A stretch of 64,000 bases of DNA, from contig JAEPLP010000001.1 in NCBI GenBank assembly GCA_017644375.1, positions 496,001-560,000 of the forward strand, written 5' to 3'. Positions 16,787-24,728 of the stretch are shown here, piece after piece. The notes under the pieces are model-generated. The model worked only from the letters and a program-made list of their open reading frames with translations, had not been told where the DNA came from and did no database searches. The DNA comes from Prochlorococcus marinus CUG1435. GTDB lineage: Bacteria > Cyanobacteriota > Cyanobacteriia > PCC-6307 > Cyanobiaceae. Position 1 is the stretch's first letter, and each line of letters opens with the position of its first letter. Position numbers and translations under genes: made by a program.

Positions 16787-17686
16787 TTATAGAGAATCAA
16801 CCCAATCCATAATATGCTGATTAACTAATTCAGGTATCTCATCATGAGGACAATGTCCTGCGTCAAGAATAATTTCTTTTGTATTCTTTGGTGTAAATTT
16901 TTTATATAGATTTCTTTTTTTTGGAGTGTTCATCCATGGATCTTTCCCTCCCCAAAGAAGTAATAATGGTGCATTTAATTTTGCGAATAGCTTATCCAAC
17001 GGCAATCCCTGAGGACCTGATGGGTTAAATACACTTCTAAAAACATTAAAAGCTCCGAAATCTAGAGAAGGCTTCCTTATTGACTCAACTAAAAAATCAT
17101 CAACATTTTTTTTATCAACATAAACTTGATTCAAAGTTTTTTTTATGTTTTTTGGATTTCTCATGTTCTCAAAAATCAAACGTTGAAGAACAATATTTTT
17201 CAAAAATATGCCGGCAACTGTTTCAATTGAAGTTTGCAACATATTCTTTTTGATAGTTTTTTCTTCACTAAAATATCCAGCAGCGTTAAGTAAGATCACT
17301 CCTGCGTTTAGCTCATTTAATTCTGCTCCAGCTGCTAATGAGGCATAACCACCTAACGAGTTTCCAACAATAATTGTAGGTTTTTTTATTTTTTCTTTTA
17401 CATAAGCGATAACCTGATCTTTCCATAAAGATCCTGAGTATTCGACGTCTTGAGGCTTAGGACTTTTTCCAAAACCGATTAAATCCATAGCATGGACTTC
17501 GTATTTTGTACTCAAAACAGGAATATTAAATCTCCAATGATCCGTAGAAGCACCGAAACCATGAATTAATAAAATCGCGTATTCTTTTGATGTTTGTTCT
17601 GGTTTAGCTGAAACAGTGTGTATTGGGTAATTTAAAAAATTCCAGTCATAATTTACATCACCATTTATCAAAGCTGATTTTTCCAT
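16787..17686 (-). CDS. Alpha/beta hydrolase
   Basis: This 299-residue enzyme has a complete alpha/beta-hydrolase core. The oxyanion-region motif is LLIHGFGASTDHWRFN, followed by MDLIGFGKSPKP. The nucleophile elbow is GNSLGG, the acid is probably in LWGGKDPWM, and the His is in DAGHCPHDE. It is similar in all four places to the hydrolase at 45.2 kb, so the two are paralogues. This branch resembles plant and cyanobacterial hydrolases including the pheophytinase/dephytylase group, but that is only a resemblance. It is first of three tightly spaced genes, after the antiporter by 44 bp. Confidence 0.88.
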   Translation of the reverse strand: MEKSALINGDVNYDWNFLNYPIHTVSAKPEQTSKEYAILLIHGFGASTDHWRFNIPVLSTKYEVHAMDLIGFGKSPKPQDVEYSGSLWKDQVIAYVKEKIKKPTIIVGNSLGGYASLAAGAELNELNAGVILLNAAGYFSEEKTIKKNMLQTSIETVAGIFLKNIVLQRLIFENMRNPKNIKKTLNQVYVDKKNVDDFLVESIRKPSLDFGAFNVFRSVFNPSGPQGLPLDKLFAKLNAPLLLLWGGKDPWMNTPKKRNLYKKFTPKNTKEIILDAGHCPHDEIPELVNQHIMDWVDSL

Positions 17687-17730
17687 TTATTGAAAATCTT
17701 TTTGTTTTTTGATTCTAATAAACTTATTTC

Positions 17731-19098
17731 CTAAAGAAGACCCACAGGATCAGCTGCAACATCATCTGAAATTTTATTGCCATCATTTGGGGGCTTATCT
17801 TTTAGGACAATTCTCAATAGAACGGGTGCGAGAAATGTAGTTCCAATAACCATTAATAAAATAGCTGCTTCAAGAGAAGGAGTTAACAACTTAGCGCTTG
17901 TTCCTAATCCAAGGAAAATCAAACCAACCTCTCCTCTAGGCATCATACCCAAGCCTACAACTAATCTATTTGTAGGTTTATCACTTGAAAATACCCATCC
18001 GGCTGCAATTTTTCCAATAATCGCAACAACTAATAAAAATCCTGCAACTACAAGAGCTGATCTACTTGTTGGATCAAGTGGATTGATAACAGATAAATCC
18101 ATTCCAGCTCCAACTAATACAAAGAAAATAGTTGCGAATAAGGAAACTAAAGGTAAAACAGATTGTTGTATTGCATGATTATTTTTAGAACTACTAAGAA
18201 TCAATCCAGCTGCAAAAGCCCCTAAAGCTGCCTCCAATCCAATGGCTGTTGCCACGAAACAACACAATACAAGTATCACAAAAGAAGCTACCACCACGGC
18301 TCCAGGAGCCTTTAATCTATCTAATAACCAATCAAAACCTGGAGCAGCTGTTCTACTTAATGCAATAGCAGCAATAACAAACACTACAGCTGCTGCAACT
18401 AATTTAACAATAGGAGCAATTTCTAAAGTACCTCCTGCAGCAAGGGCGACTACAACTGCCAGAATAACAATCCCCAAAATATCGTCTAGAACTGCTGCAC
18501 CAATAACAATCTGTCCTTCTCTAGTTTTCAAATATCCCAATTCACCGAAAACACTTGCAGTAATTCCTATACTTGTGGCTGTCATAGATGCTCCAGCAAA
18601 AACTGCTGGAATTAGATCTACTTGGAAAATAAACATTAATCCAAGAGTTCCAAACGCAAACGGTAAAATTACGCCAGCCATAGCAACAGTAAAAGCCTGA
18701 GCACCGACAGCTACCAATTCCTCTAACTCACTTTCTAAGCCTGTTAAAAATAAAAGTGCATATAAACCAAGTGTTGCTACTGCTTGGAGTGAGGGGAAGC
18801 TTTCGAAATAAACATCAGGTACTGCTTCTGGGGGGATTGACGCTAATGAACTAATTACATTTACAAGTCCTTCATTTAGTTCAGTTCCAGCTGAGGGCGG
18901 TATCAATAAATGAAATCCTGATGCTCCTATTACAACCCCTGCAAGAAGCTCACCTACAATCGTTGGCAAACTTAGTCTTACTAATACTTCTGCTAATGCT
19001 CTTGCTGCTAAAAAGATTAATAAAAATCTTATAACTCCGATCAATGTTTCAGCAACTTCTAAATCATGTGCACTTAATTCAGCAAGTAAAGAGTACAT
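17731..19098 (-). CDS. Cation:proton antiporter (CPA2/NapA type)
   Basis: This 455-residue membrane protein has about 11-13 hydrophobic segments. It exports Na+ or K+ in exchange for protons. Typical CPA2 features are LPTIVGELLAGVVIGASGFHLL in the first third, LFLTGLESE, the SMTATSIGIT unwound-helix region, GAAVLDDILGIVIL with the paired Asp-Asp (VLDD) needed for ion binding, and LGMMPRGEVGLIFLGLG. No C-terminal TrkA-N domain is present. It lies upstream of the hydrolase-mutarotase-kinase genes and is divergent from glgP, with an inverted repeat between them. Confidence 0.92.
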   Translation of the reverse strand: MYSLLAELSAHDLEVAETLIGVIRFLLIFLAARALAEVLVRLSLPTIVGELLAGVVIGASGFHLLIPPSAGTELNEGLVNVISSLASIPPEAVPDVYFESFPSLQAVATLGLYALLFLTGLESELEELVAVGAQAFTVAMAGVILPFAFGTLGLMFIFQVDLIPAVFAGASMTATSIGITASVFGELGYLKTREGQIVIGAAVLDDILGIVILAVVVALAAGGTLEIAPIVKLVAAAVVFVIAAIALSRTAAPGFDWLLDRLKAPGAVVVASFVILVLCCFVATAIGLEAALGAFAAGLILSSSKNNHAIQQSVLPLVSLFATIFFVLVGAGMDLSVINPLDPTSRSALVVAGFLLVVAIIGKIAAGWVFSSDKPTNRLVVGLGMMPRGEVGLIFLGLGTSAKLLTPSLEAAILLMVIGTTFLAPVLLRIVLKDKPPNDGNKISDDVAADPVGLL

Positions 19099-19110
19099 TT
19101 AAGTGTAAAA

Positions 19111-19141
19111 AATAAACTACATACTTGGAAGATAGTTTATT
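19111..19141. repeat. Perfect 9-bp inverted repeat between antiporter and glgP
   Basis: AATAAACTA and TAGTTTATT surround a 13-nt centre in the 132-bp divergent region. A GGGCCC palindrome follows a few bases later at about 19145. The dyad lies about 13 bp upstream of the antiporter ATG and 90 bp upstream of glgP. It may be a shared operator or an antiporter leader hairpin. I know no factor with this site. Confidence 0.45.
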
Positions 19142-19230
19142 GAGGGCCCACTTTAAGAAATATGTAAGAAAAAAGCAAAAATACTCAACAAGTGTGGATC
19201 TGAAGTTACAACAAAGAAATTTTCTTAAAA

Positions 19231-21795
19231 ATGGCTATTGTCTGTTATATGGCTAATCCAATGAATTCCAACGAACCCTTTGATCTGCGCTTGCCCACAC
19301 CAGGTTGTTATTTAGATCCTGAGAAAGCTGGGATGGATTCAGATGCTGTTTTTCAAGGAATGACAGCCCATCTTTTCTACACTCTTGGAAAGTTAGCAAC
19401 CTCTGCAAGTCCTCACGACTTGTATATGGCTTTGAGTTACGCAGTTAAAGATAGATTAATGACAAGATATTTAGCTAGCCAAGAAGTTATAAGAAAAAAA
19501 CCACAAAAAACAGTCGCCTACTTATCAGCGGAATTTTTAATAGGCCCTCAATTAAGTAATAATCTTCTAAATCTTGGAATAACTCAAGAGGCAGAAGATG
19601 CCCTAAAGAGGTTTGGCATTGAATCATTGGCAACAATTCTTGAAGTTGAAGAGGAGCCCGGATTAGGAAATGGTGGACTTGGCAGACTTGCCGCTTGTTA
19701 TATGGAATCATTAGCGTCTCTACAAGTTCCAGCAGTTGGTTATGGTATTAGATATGAATTTGGAATATTCAATCAGTTAATTAGAGATGGTTGGCAAGTT
19801 GAAGTAACTGACAAATGGTTAAAAGGTGGATGGCCATGGGAACTTCCACAACCAGACGAATCATGTTTTGTTGGTTTTGGAGGCAGAACTGAAAGTTATA
19901 GAGATGATAAAGGGAACTACAGATCAAGATGGATTCCCTCTGAACATGCTATTGGAGTACCTCATGATGTTCCAGTTTTAGGATACAGAGTAAATACATG
20001 TGACAGATTGAGATTATGGAGAGCTGATGCAACTGAAAGTTTTGACTTTTATGCATTCAATATTGGTGATTATTATGGTGCAGTAGAAGAAAAAGTGGCA
20101 TCTGAAACACTTTCAAAAGTTCTATATCCAAATGATGGAACTGACGAAGGTAGAAGATTAAGACTCAAACAACAACACTTTTTTGTAAGTTGTTCTCTTC
20201 AAGATATGTTGAGAAGCCTTGAAAAAAGATCAATACCAATAACAGAATTCCCAAAGCATTGGACAGTCCAATTAAATGATACGCACCCTGCTATTGCAGT
20301 TGCAGAATTAATGCGACTTCTTATTGACCAATATCAAATCGGCTGGGATAAAGCTTGGAATATAACAACCTCCTCAGTTGCTTATACCAACCACACATTA
20401 CTACCAGAAGCTTTAGAGAAGTGGGATTTAGGTTTATTTAACGATCTTCTTCCTCGTCATTTAGAAATTATTTATGAAATAAATTGGAGATTTCTACAGC
20501 AATTAAGACTTCGTTATCCTGGAGATGACAAGATCCTTCAAAAACTTTCAATAATTGATGAAGAAGGTTCCAAATCAGTGCGAATGGCCCACTTAGCTAC
20601 AATTGGAGCCCATCATATAAATGGTGTCGCAGCTCTTCACTCAGATCTTATAAAAAGACAACTTCTGCCTGAATTCGCAGCATTATGGCCTGAAAAATTT
20701 ACAAATGTAACTAATGGGGTTACTCCAAGAAGATGGGTTGCCTTATCTAATCCATCTTTATCTAACCTTCTTGAAGAAGAAGTTGGTCCAAATTGGATAA
20801 CAAATATGGAACTTCTAAAGAAATTAGAAGAAAAAAAAGATGACAACAAATTTTTAGAAAAATTTGAAGAAACTAAGCTAAATGGCAAAAGAAAATTAGC
20901 TAGTTTTATCCATTCAAAAACTGGAATACTCGTAGACCCATCAAGTTTATTTGATGTTCAAGTAAAAAGAATACATCAATATAAAAGGCAACATTTAAAT
21001 GCTCTTCAAATTATTGCTCAATATTTAAGAATCAAAAATGGTACAAACAAATATGAAGTACCAAGAACAATAATATTTGGAGGTAAAGCTGCACCAGGCT
21101 ACTTTATGGCAAAGCTGATGATTCGATTCATAAATGGCATTGCTGATGTAGTCAATTCTGATCCAGATATGGAGGGTCTATTAAGAGTTGTTTTTCTTCC
21201 AGACTACAACGTTAAACTTGGTGAAATAGTTTATCCTGCTACGGATCTTTCAGAACAAATTTCAACTGCTGGAAAAGAAGCATCTGGAACTGGAAATATG
21301 AAATTTGCAATGAATGGAGCTTTAACTATTGGAACCTTAGATGGTGCTAATGTTGAATTGAGAGATCTAGTGAAAAAAGAGAATTTCTTCCTTTTTGGTA
21401 AAACTGAACGCGAAATTATGGACTTAAAAAATAATAATTACTCCCCCAAAACTTTTATTGATAAATGCCCAGAGCTCAAAGAGGTTATTCGCCTAATTGA
21501 AATAGGCCACTTTAGCAATGGGGATAAAGAATTATTTAAACCTTTATTAAACAGCCTTACAGGACATGACCCATTTTTTGTTATGGCTGACTTTGAAGAT
21601 TACTTAAATAAGCAAGATGTGGTAAGTGAATGCTGGAATAATAAAAAATCTTGGAATAAAATGGCATTATTAAATACTGCTAGATCTGGATATTTTTCTT
21701 CAGATAGATCAATTAGAGAGTATTGTAAATCTATTTGGAAAGTATCTCCTATGCCTGTTGAAATTACTTGCGACGTGGAAGAATTAACTAATTAA
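19231..21795 (+). CDS. glgP: Glycogen phosphorylase
   Basis: GlgP releases glucose 1-phosphate from alpha-1,4-glucan using phosphate and PLP. The product is up to 854 residues. Motifs include FLIGPQLSNNLLNLG, EEEPGLGNGGLGRLAACYME, the GYGIRYEFGIF loop, VQLNDTHPAIAV, TNHTLLPEALEKW, FTNVTNGVTPRRW, VKRIHQYKRQHLN and EASGTGNMKFAMNGALTIGT with the PLP-binding Lys at about residue 691. Start codons at 19231, 19249 and 19261 are all possible, and I kept the longest. It overlaps the convergent unknown gene by 8 bp. It drains the night-time carbon store into the tkt/pentose phosphate and lower glycolytic routes. Confidence 0.97.
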   Translation: MAIVCYMANPMNSNEPFDLRLPTPGCYLDPEKAGMDSDAVFQGMTAHLFYTLGKLATSASPHDLYMALSYAVKDRLMTRYLASQEVIRKKPQKTVAYLSAEFLIGPQLSNNLLNLGITQEAEDALKRFGIESLATILEVEEEPGLGNGGLGRLAACYMESLASLQVPAVGYGIRYEFGIFNQLIRDGWQVEVTDKWLKGGWPWELPQPDESCFVGFGGRTESYRDDKGNYRSRWIPSEHAIGVPHDVPVLGYRVNTCDRLRLWRADATESFDFYAFNIGDYYGAVEEKVASETLSKVLYPNDGTDEGRRLRLKQQHFFVSCSLQDMLRSLEKRSIPITEFPKHWTVQLNDTHPAIAVAELMRLLIDQYQIGWDKAWNITTSSVAYTNHTLLPEALEKWDLGLFNDLLPRHLEIIYEINWRFLQQLRLRYPGDDKILQKLSIIDEEGSKSVRMAHLATIGAHHINGVAALHSDLIKRQLLPEFAALWPEKFTNVTNGVTPRRWVALSNPSLSNLLEEEVGPNWITNMELLKKLEEKKDDNKFLEKFEETKLNGKRKLASFIHSKTGILVDPSSLFDVQVKRIHQYKRQHLNALQIIAQYLRIKNGTNKYEVPRTIIFGGKAAPGYFMAKLMIRFINGIADVVNSDPDMEGLLRVVFLPDYNVKLGEIVYPATDLSEQISTAGKEASGTGNMKFAMNGALTIGTLDGANVELRDLVKKENFFLFGKTEREIMDLKNNNYSPKTFIDKCPELKEVIRLIEIGHFSNGDKELFKPLLNSLTGHDPFFVMADFEDYLNKQDVVSECWNNKKSWNKMALLNTARSGYFSSDRSIREYCKSIWKVSPMPVEITCDVEELTN

Positions 21796-22243
21796 TATTT
21801 TTCTTATCTGGTGAATCTGGAGTTTGATGAAATAGTCTATTCAAAATCAATCTATCCATATTTAATGGGTCTGGAGCTAATTCATTTGCAATTTCTTTAA
21901 ATTTTGATTCAATATTGTTTGAAATTTTTGTATCAAATATTCTTTCCATTAACGCTTCAATTGAATATAAATAGGCATTGACACTTTCCAGTTCATCTAA
22001 AGCTTCAGTAATTTCTGTATCAGAAATATGTTTTTCTTTTGTACTGGTATCTTCATTTGATTCTCTTTCAGATAATTCTCTCTGCAACTCATCAGTAACC
22101 TTAGTACAAAGAGTTCTAAAAGATTGAATGGATGCCCAATTCAATTCTTGTTGCTGCTTAAAAGTAGGAAATTCTCTAATTAGACGATCATGCTCTTTAT
22201 AAAATCTCTGACAATCAGAGCATTGACATGGTTCTTCAGTCAA
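21788..22243 (-). CDS. Hypothetical protein (151 aa), N-terminal cysteine motif
   Basis: I do not recognise the family. It opens with a C-x-C-x2-C cluster (CQCSDCQRFYKEHDRL) that could bind metal, and continues as a mostly helical, acidic protein with possible coiled coil around residues 60-110. The reading frame has only a TTG (22243) as a usable start before the cysteine cluster; an upstream in-frame stop rules out a longer version. It lies 31 bp downstream of another unknown gene and overlaps the end of glgP. The two unknown genes probably form one transcript. Confidence 0.65.
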   Translation of the reverse strand: MTEEPCQCSDCQRFYKEHDRLIREFPTFKQQQELNWASIQSFRTLCTKVTDELQRELSERESNEDTSTKEKHISDTEITEALDELESVNAYLYSIEALMERIFDTKISNNIESKFKEIANELAPDPLNMDRLILNRLFHQTPDSPDKKNIN

Positions 22244-22274
22244 AAGAAAAAATAATTCTTTCTATATCATCTCA

Positions 22275-22607
22275 CTATTTGGGCAAAATTGTAGGGCCAT
22301 CCAATAATTCGTCATTTTCATCTAGTGAATCCGGACTTTCTGGCAAAGGTATCTCTATACTAGTAACCAAATTAATAACATCTCTTAGTCTCATAGAATC
22401 AGCAAACCATCCCATTGCCTGCTCTGCATCGCCTCTTTTTTCTGCATCATTTGCTTGATCTTCGTGAGCTTCCGCCAATAGAGCAAGCCAGCACAGACAT
22501 CTTGCTTGAACTATTGAAAGATCTAAATCATTAGGTTGGGATTTGGAAATGCGTTCATGCTCTTGTTGAATTAGAAGCTTTAAACGCATATCATGCAACT
22601 TAGCCAT
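22275..22607 (-). CDS. Hypothetical protein (110 aa), helical
   Basis: The family is not known to me. The product is predicted soluble and helical, with a tryptophan-containing core (RCLCWLALLAEAHEDQAND, then GDAEQAMGWFADSMRLRDV) that could be a helical-hairpin or TPR-like fold. The tail is acidic and proline-rich. It starts at ATG 22607 and precedes the cysteine-motif gene on the same strand. Upstream are a repeat-rich 78 bp and tRNA-Arg. Confidence 0.7.
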   Translation of the reverse strand: MAKLHDMRLKLLIQQEHERISKSQPNDLDLSIVQARCLCWLALLAEAHEDQANDAEKRGDAEQAMGWFADSMRLRDVINLVTSIEIPLPESPDSLDENDELLDGPTILPK

Positions 22608-22622
22608 AAAAGATTTATTACT

Positions 22623-22674
22623 AACTATACGCTAGCTAGAGAGTAGCAAATTTGCACACATACTACATATAGTT
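22623..22674. repeat. Nested inverted repeats downstream of tRNA-Arg
   Basis: Outer arms AACTATA (22623-22629) and TATAGTT (22668-22674) enclose a CTAGCTAG palindrome, GTAG/CTAC short arms and a perfect GCAAATTTGC palindrome (22646-22655). The region is both the end of tRNA-Arg and the promoter of the helical unknown gene. It could act as a terminator, processing signal or operator. Confidence 0.4.
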
Positions 22675-22685
22675 TTTTATTTTTA

Positions 22686-22759
<74 letters not shown>

Positions 22760-22797
22760 AATAGATGATTTTTGGAGTATTAAGCATTATGCTAAAT

Positions 22798-23176
22798 GAA
22801 AGCAGGAGAGGTAATCGCGAGAAAGTTTTATTTTGGAAACAAAATAAAACTTTCTTGAGGAAAGTCCGGGCTCCCACATGGTCAGGCTTGCTGGGTAATT
22901 CCCAGTGCGGGCAACCGTGAGGATAGTGCCACAGAAACATACCGCCTAATACTTTATGTATGGCAAGGGTGCAAGGGTGCGGTAAGAGCGCACCAGCAAC
23001 ATTGAGAAGTGTTGGCTAGGTAAACCCCGGCTGGGAGCAAGGCTTAGTAGATTTATGACCATTACACAATCTACTTATAAGCGCCGCTTGAGACTGTGAA
23101 GTAATTCCAGTTCTAGATAGATGATTACCCATCTTATAAATTAAGATGAACAGAACCCGGCTTATGACCTGCTTTC
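22798..23176 (+). ncRNA. rnpB: RNase P RNA (bacterial type A)
   Basis: The catalytic RNA of RNase P matures tRNA 5' ends. The universal core is present: GAGGAAAGTCCGGGCTCC near the 5' end, ACAGAAA in the middle, GGTAAACCCCGG, AGATAGATGATTACCC and ACAGAACCCGGCTTATG near the 3' end. The outer ends pair as GAAAGCAGG with CCTGCTTTC, which defines the limits used here. A cyanobacterial P3-region hairpin with GAAAGTTTTATTTTG is visible. A TATGCT -10 box at 22788-22793 lies just upstream. No T-run terminator follows, and rnc begins 26 bp later. Confidence 0.97.
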
Positions 23177-23202
23177 TAAATTGTTGTGATTATTCAAATC
23201 AG

Positions 23203-23952
23203 ATGACAAATATAATTAACGCAAAGAGGATTAATCAAATAACTACTTTTTTAAAATCTTTAAATATTAAATCAAAAAGATTTTCTGAAATAATTAGTGC
23301 TCAAAATATTTCAATTATTCAAAATTTTAATCAAGCATTTATCCACTCTTCGGAGAACAAAATATTAAATTATGAAAAACTAGAATTTTTCGGAGATGCA
23401 GTTCTCAGATTAGCGGCTTCAAATTTTATTGAAAAAAAATATCCTCAAATGAGTGTTGGAGAAAGATCAGAGCTAAGAGCACAAATTGTAAGTGATGAAT
23501 GGTTAACTAAATTAGGTGAAAAAATTGATATAGAAAAATTAATAATTAAAGGGCCTAAAGCTCTTGGTGATGAAAATTCAAAAAATACTATTATTGGTGA
23601 AGCTACAGAAGCTTTAATAGGTGCTGTTTACAAGTGCTTTAATTCCATTAGGGAAGTAAATCTTTGGTTAGATGATATTTGGGAAGAAGATTCAGAAATC
23701 TTTTTAAAAGCTCCATATAAATTCAAATCTAAAACAGTATTGCAAGAGTGGTGTCAAAGTAAAGGTTTCGATTTGCCAGTTTATAAAATAATAGAAGTCT
23801 CGAAGAAAAATGGGGACCCCAAAAGATTTTCTTGCGATATATTTATCGAAGGATTAAAAGAATCATCTGCATTCGGCAAGTCTCATAAACAAGCAGAAAC
23901 AAATGCAGCTAGAGTTTTGATAGAAAAATTTATTACTACAGGTAAAATATAA
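23203..23952 (+). CDS. rnc: Ribonuclease III
   Basis: RNase III cleaves double-stranded RNA in rRNA and mRNA processing. Read from ATG 23203 it has 249 residues. The signature YEKLEFFGDAVLRL lies near residues 57-70, with the second acidic site in IIGEATEALIGAVY. Residues about 180-249 are the double-stranded-RNA-binding domain (KTVLQEWCQSKG to QAETNAARVLIEKF). A longer frame from 23146 would run into the rnpB 3' end and is rejected. The gene directly follows the RNase P RNA, and ndhS is convergent 3 bp after its stop. Confidence 0.95.
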   Translation: MTNIINAKRINQITTFLKSLNIKSKRFSEIISAQNISIIQNFNQAFIHSSENKILNYEKLEFFGDAVLRLAASNFIEKKYPQMSVGERSELRAQIVSDEWLTKLGEKIDIEKLIIKGPKALGDENSKNTIIGEATEALIGAVYKCFNSIREVNLWLDDIWEEDSEIFLKAPYKFKSKTVLQEWCQSKGFDLPVYKIIEVSKKNGDPKRFSCDIFIEGLKESSAFGKSHKQAETNAARVLIEKFITTGKI

Positions 23953-23955
23953 TTT

Positions 23956-24141
23956 TTATACTATTTCTAAATTGGTTAGCTGAAAAGTTATGAGTTTATC
24001 CCAATTTCCTCCTTCAAAAAGAACAGCTGCTCTCTTTTTTGTGACTCTTTGTACAAACCCTTTATATCCTCTATAAATAGAGTTGGTATCTTTTACAACA
24101 ACAAAAGATCCAGGGAGAATGGGTTTAGTAGACAATTCCAT
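23956..24141 (-). CDS. ndhS: NAD(P)H-quinone oxidoreductase subunit S (NDH-1)
   Basis: This 61-residue protein has the NdhS SH3-like fold (DUF3252): [21 protein letters not shown], then [19 protein letters not shown] and [11 protein letters not shown]. NdhS forms part of the ferredoxin-docking site of photosynthetic NDH-1, used in cyclic electron flow. The match to the cyanobacterial family is good over the whole length. It sits on the opposite strand between rnc and rimM, with its start only 24 bp from the rimM start. Confidence 0.88.
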   Translation of the reverse strand: MELSTKPILPGSFVVVKDTNSIYRGYKGFVQRVTKKRAAVLFEGGNWDKLITFQLTNLEIV

Positions 24142-24165
24142 AAAACACTCTTTCTAATACAATAT

Positions 24166-24705
24166 ATGATAAATAAAAATGAATGGTTGACTGTTGGATT
24201 AATAACATCATGTCATGGAATTAATGGACAGGTAAAGGTTAAATCTCTAAGTGATTTTGAAGAAAGATTTTTAAAACCGGGAATTAGATGGTTACAAAAA
24301 GAAAATGAAGCTCCTTCAAAAATAGAACTAATATCTGGTTTCAAACAGCCTGGTAAAGCAACCTTCATACTTAAGTTCCAAGGAATAAATACAAGAAATC
24401 ATGCAGAACAACTGAAAAAATTTAAAATTCTTGTAAAAGCCGATAAACTACCCAAATTACAAAAGGAAGAATTCCACTTGTTAGAACTCGTAAATCTCGA
24501 GGTCAAGACTTTAGAAAATGATGAATTAAAAATAATTGGAAAAGTTCTCAATTTAGAAAATGAGAAAAATAATTTACTTGTCATTGAACTACTTAAAAAT
24601 CAAAAAAAAGTTCTAGTACCATTTGTAAAAGAAATAGTACCAATAGTAGATATTAAAAACAATTTTCTTATTATCAAACCACCAAAAGGACTCTTAGAAC
24701 TTTAA
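24166..24705 (+). CDS. rimM: 16S rRNA processing / ribosome maturation factor RimM
   Basis: RimM assists maturation of the 30S head, binding S19. From ATG 24166 the protein has 179 residues. The N-terminal domain has [20 protein letters not shown] and [11 protein letters not shown]. The C-terminal PRC-barrel domain has [29 protein letters not shown] and [10 protein letters not shown]. The frame is open further upstream to 24049, but that part overlaps ndhS on the other strand and lacks family similarity. It is convergent with glmS. Confidence 0.94.
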   Translation: MINKNEWLTVGLITSCHGINGQVKVKSLSDFEERFLKPGIRWLQKENEAPSKIELISGFKQPGKATFILKFQGINTRNHAEQLKKFKILVKADKLPKLQKEEFHLLELVNLEVKTLENDELKIIGKVLNLENEKNNLLVIELLKNQKKVLVPFVKEIVPIVDIKNNFLIIKPPKGLLEL

Positions 24706-24728
24706 ATTTTAAAATTGATAAAAAATAA

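Noticed and set aside
18242-18700. 152-residue open frame on the plus strand in the antiporter gene
   Set aside because: It is a shadow of the Ala/Thr-rich antiporter codons with no family features.
23146-23202. Upstream extension of rnc from ATG 23146
   Set aside because: It lies within the RNase P RNA 3' end; MTNIINAKRI at 23203 fits the family better.
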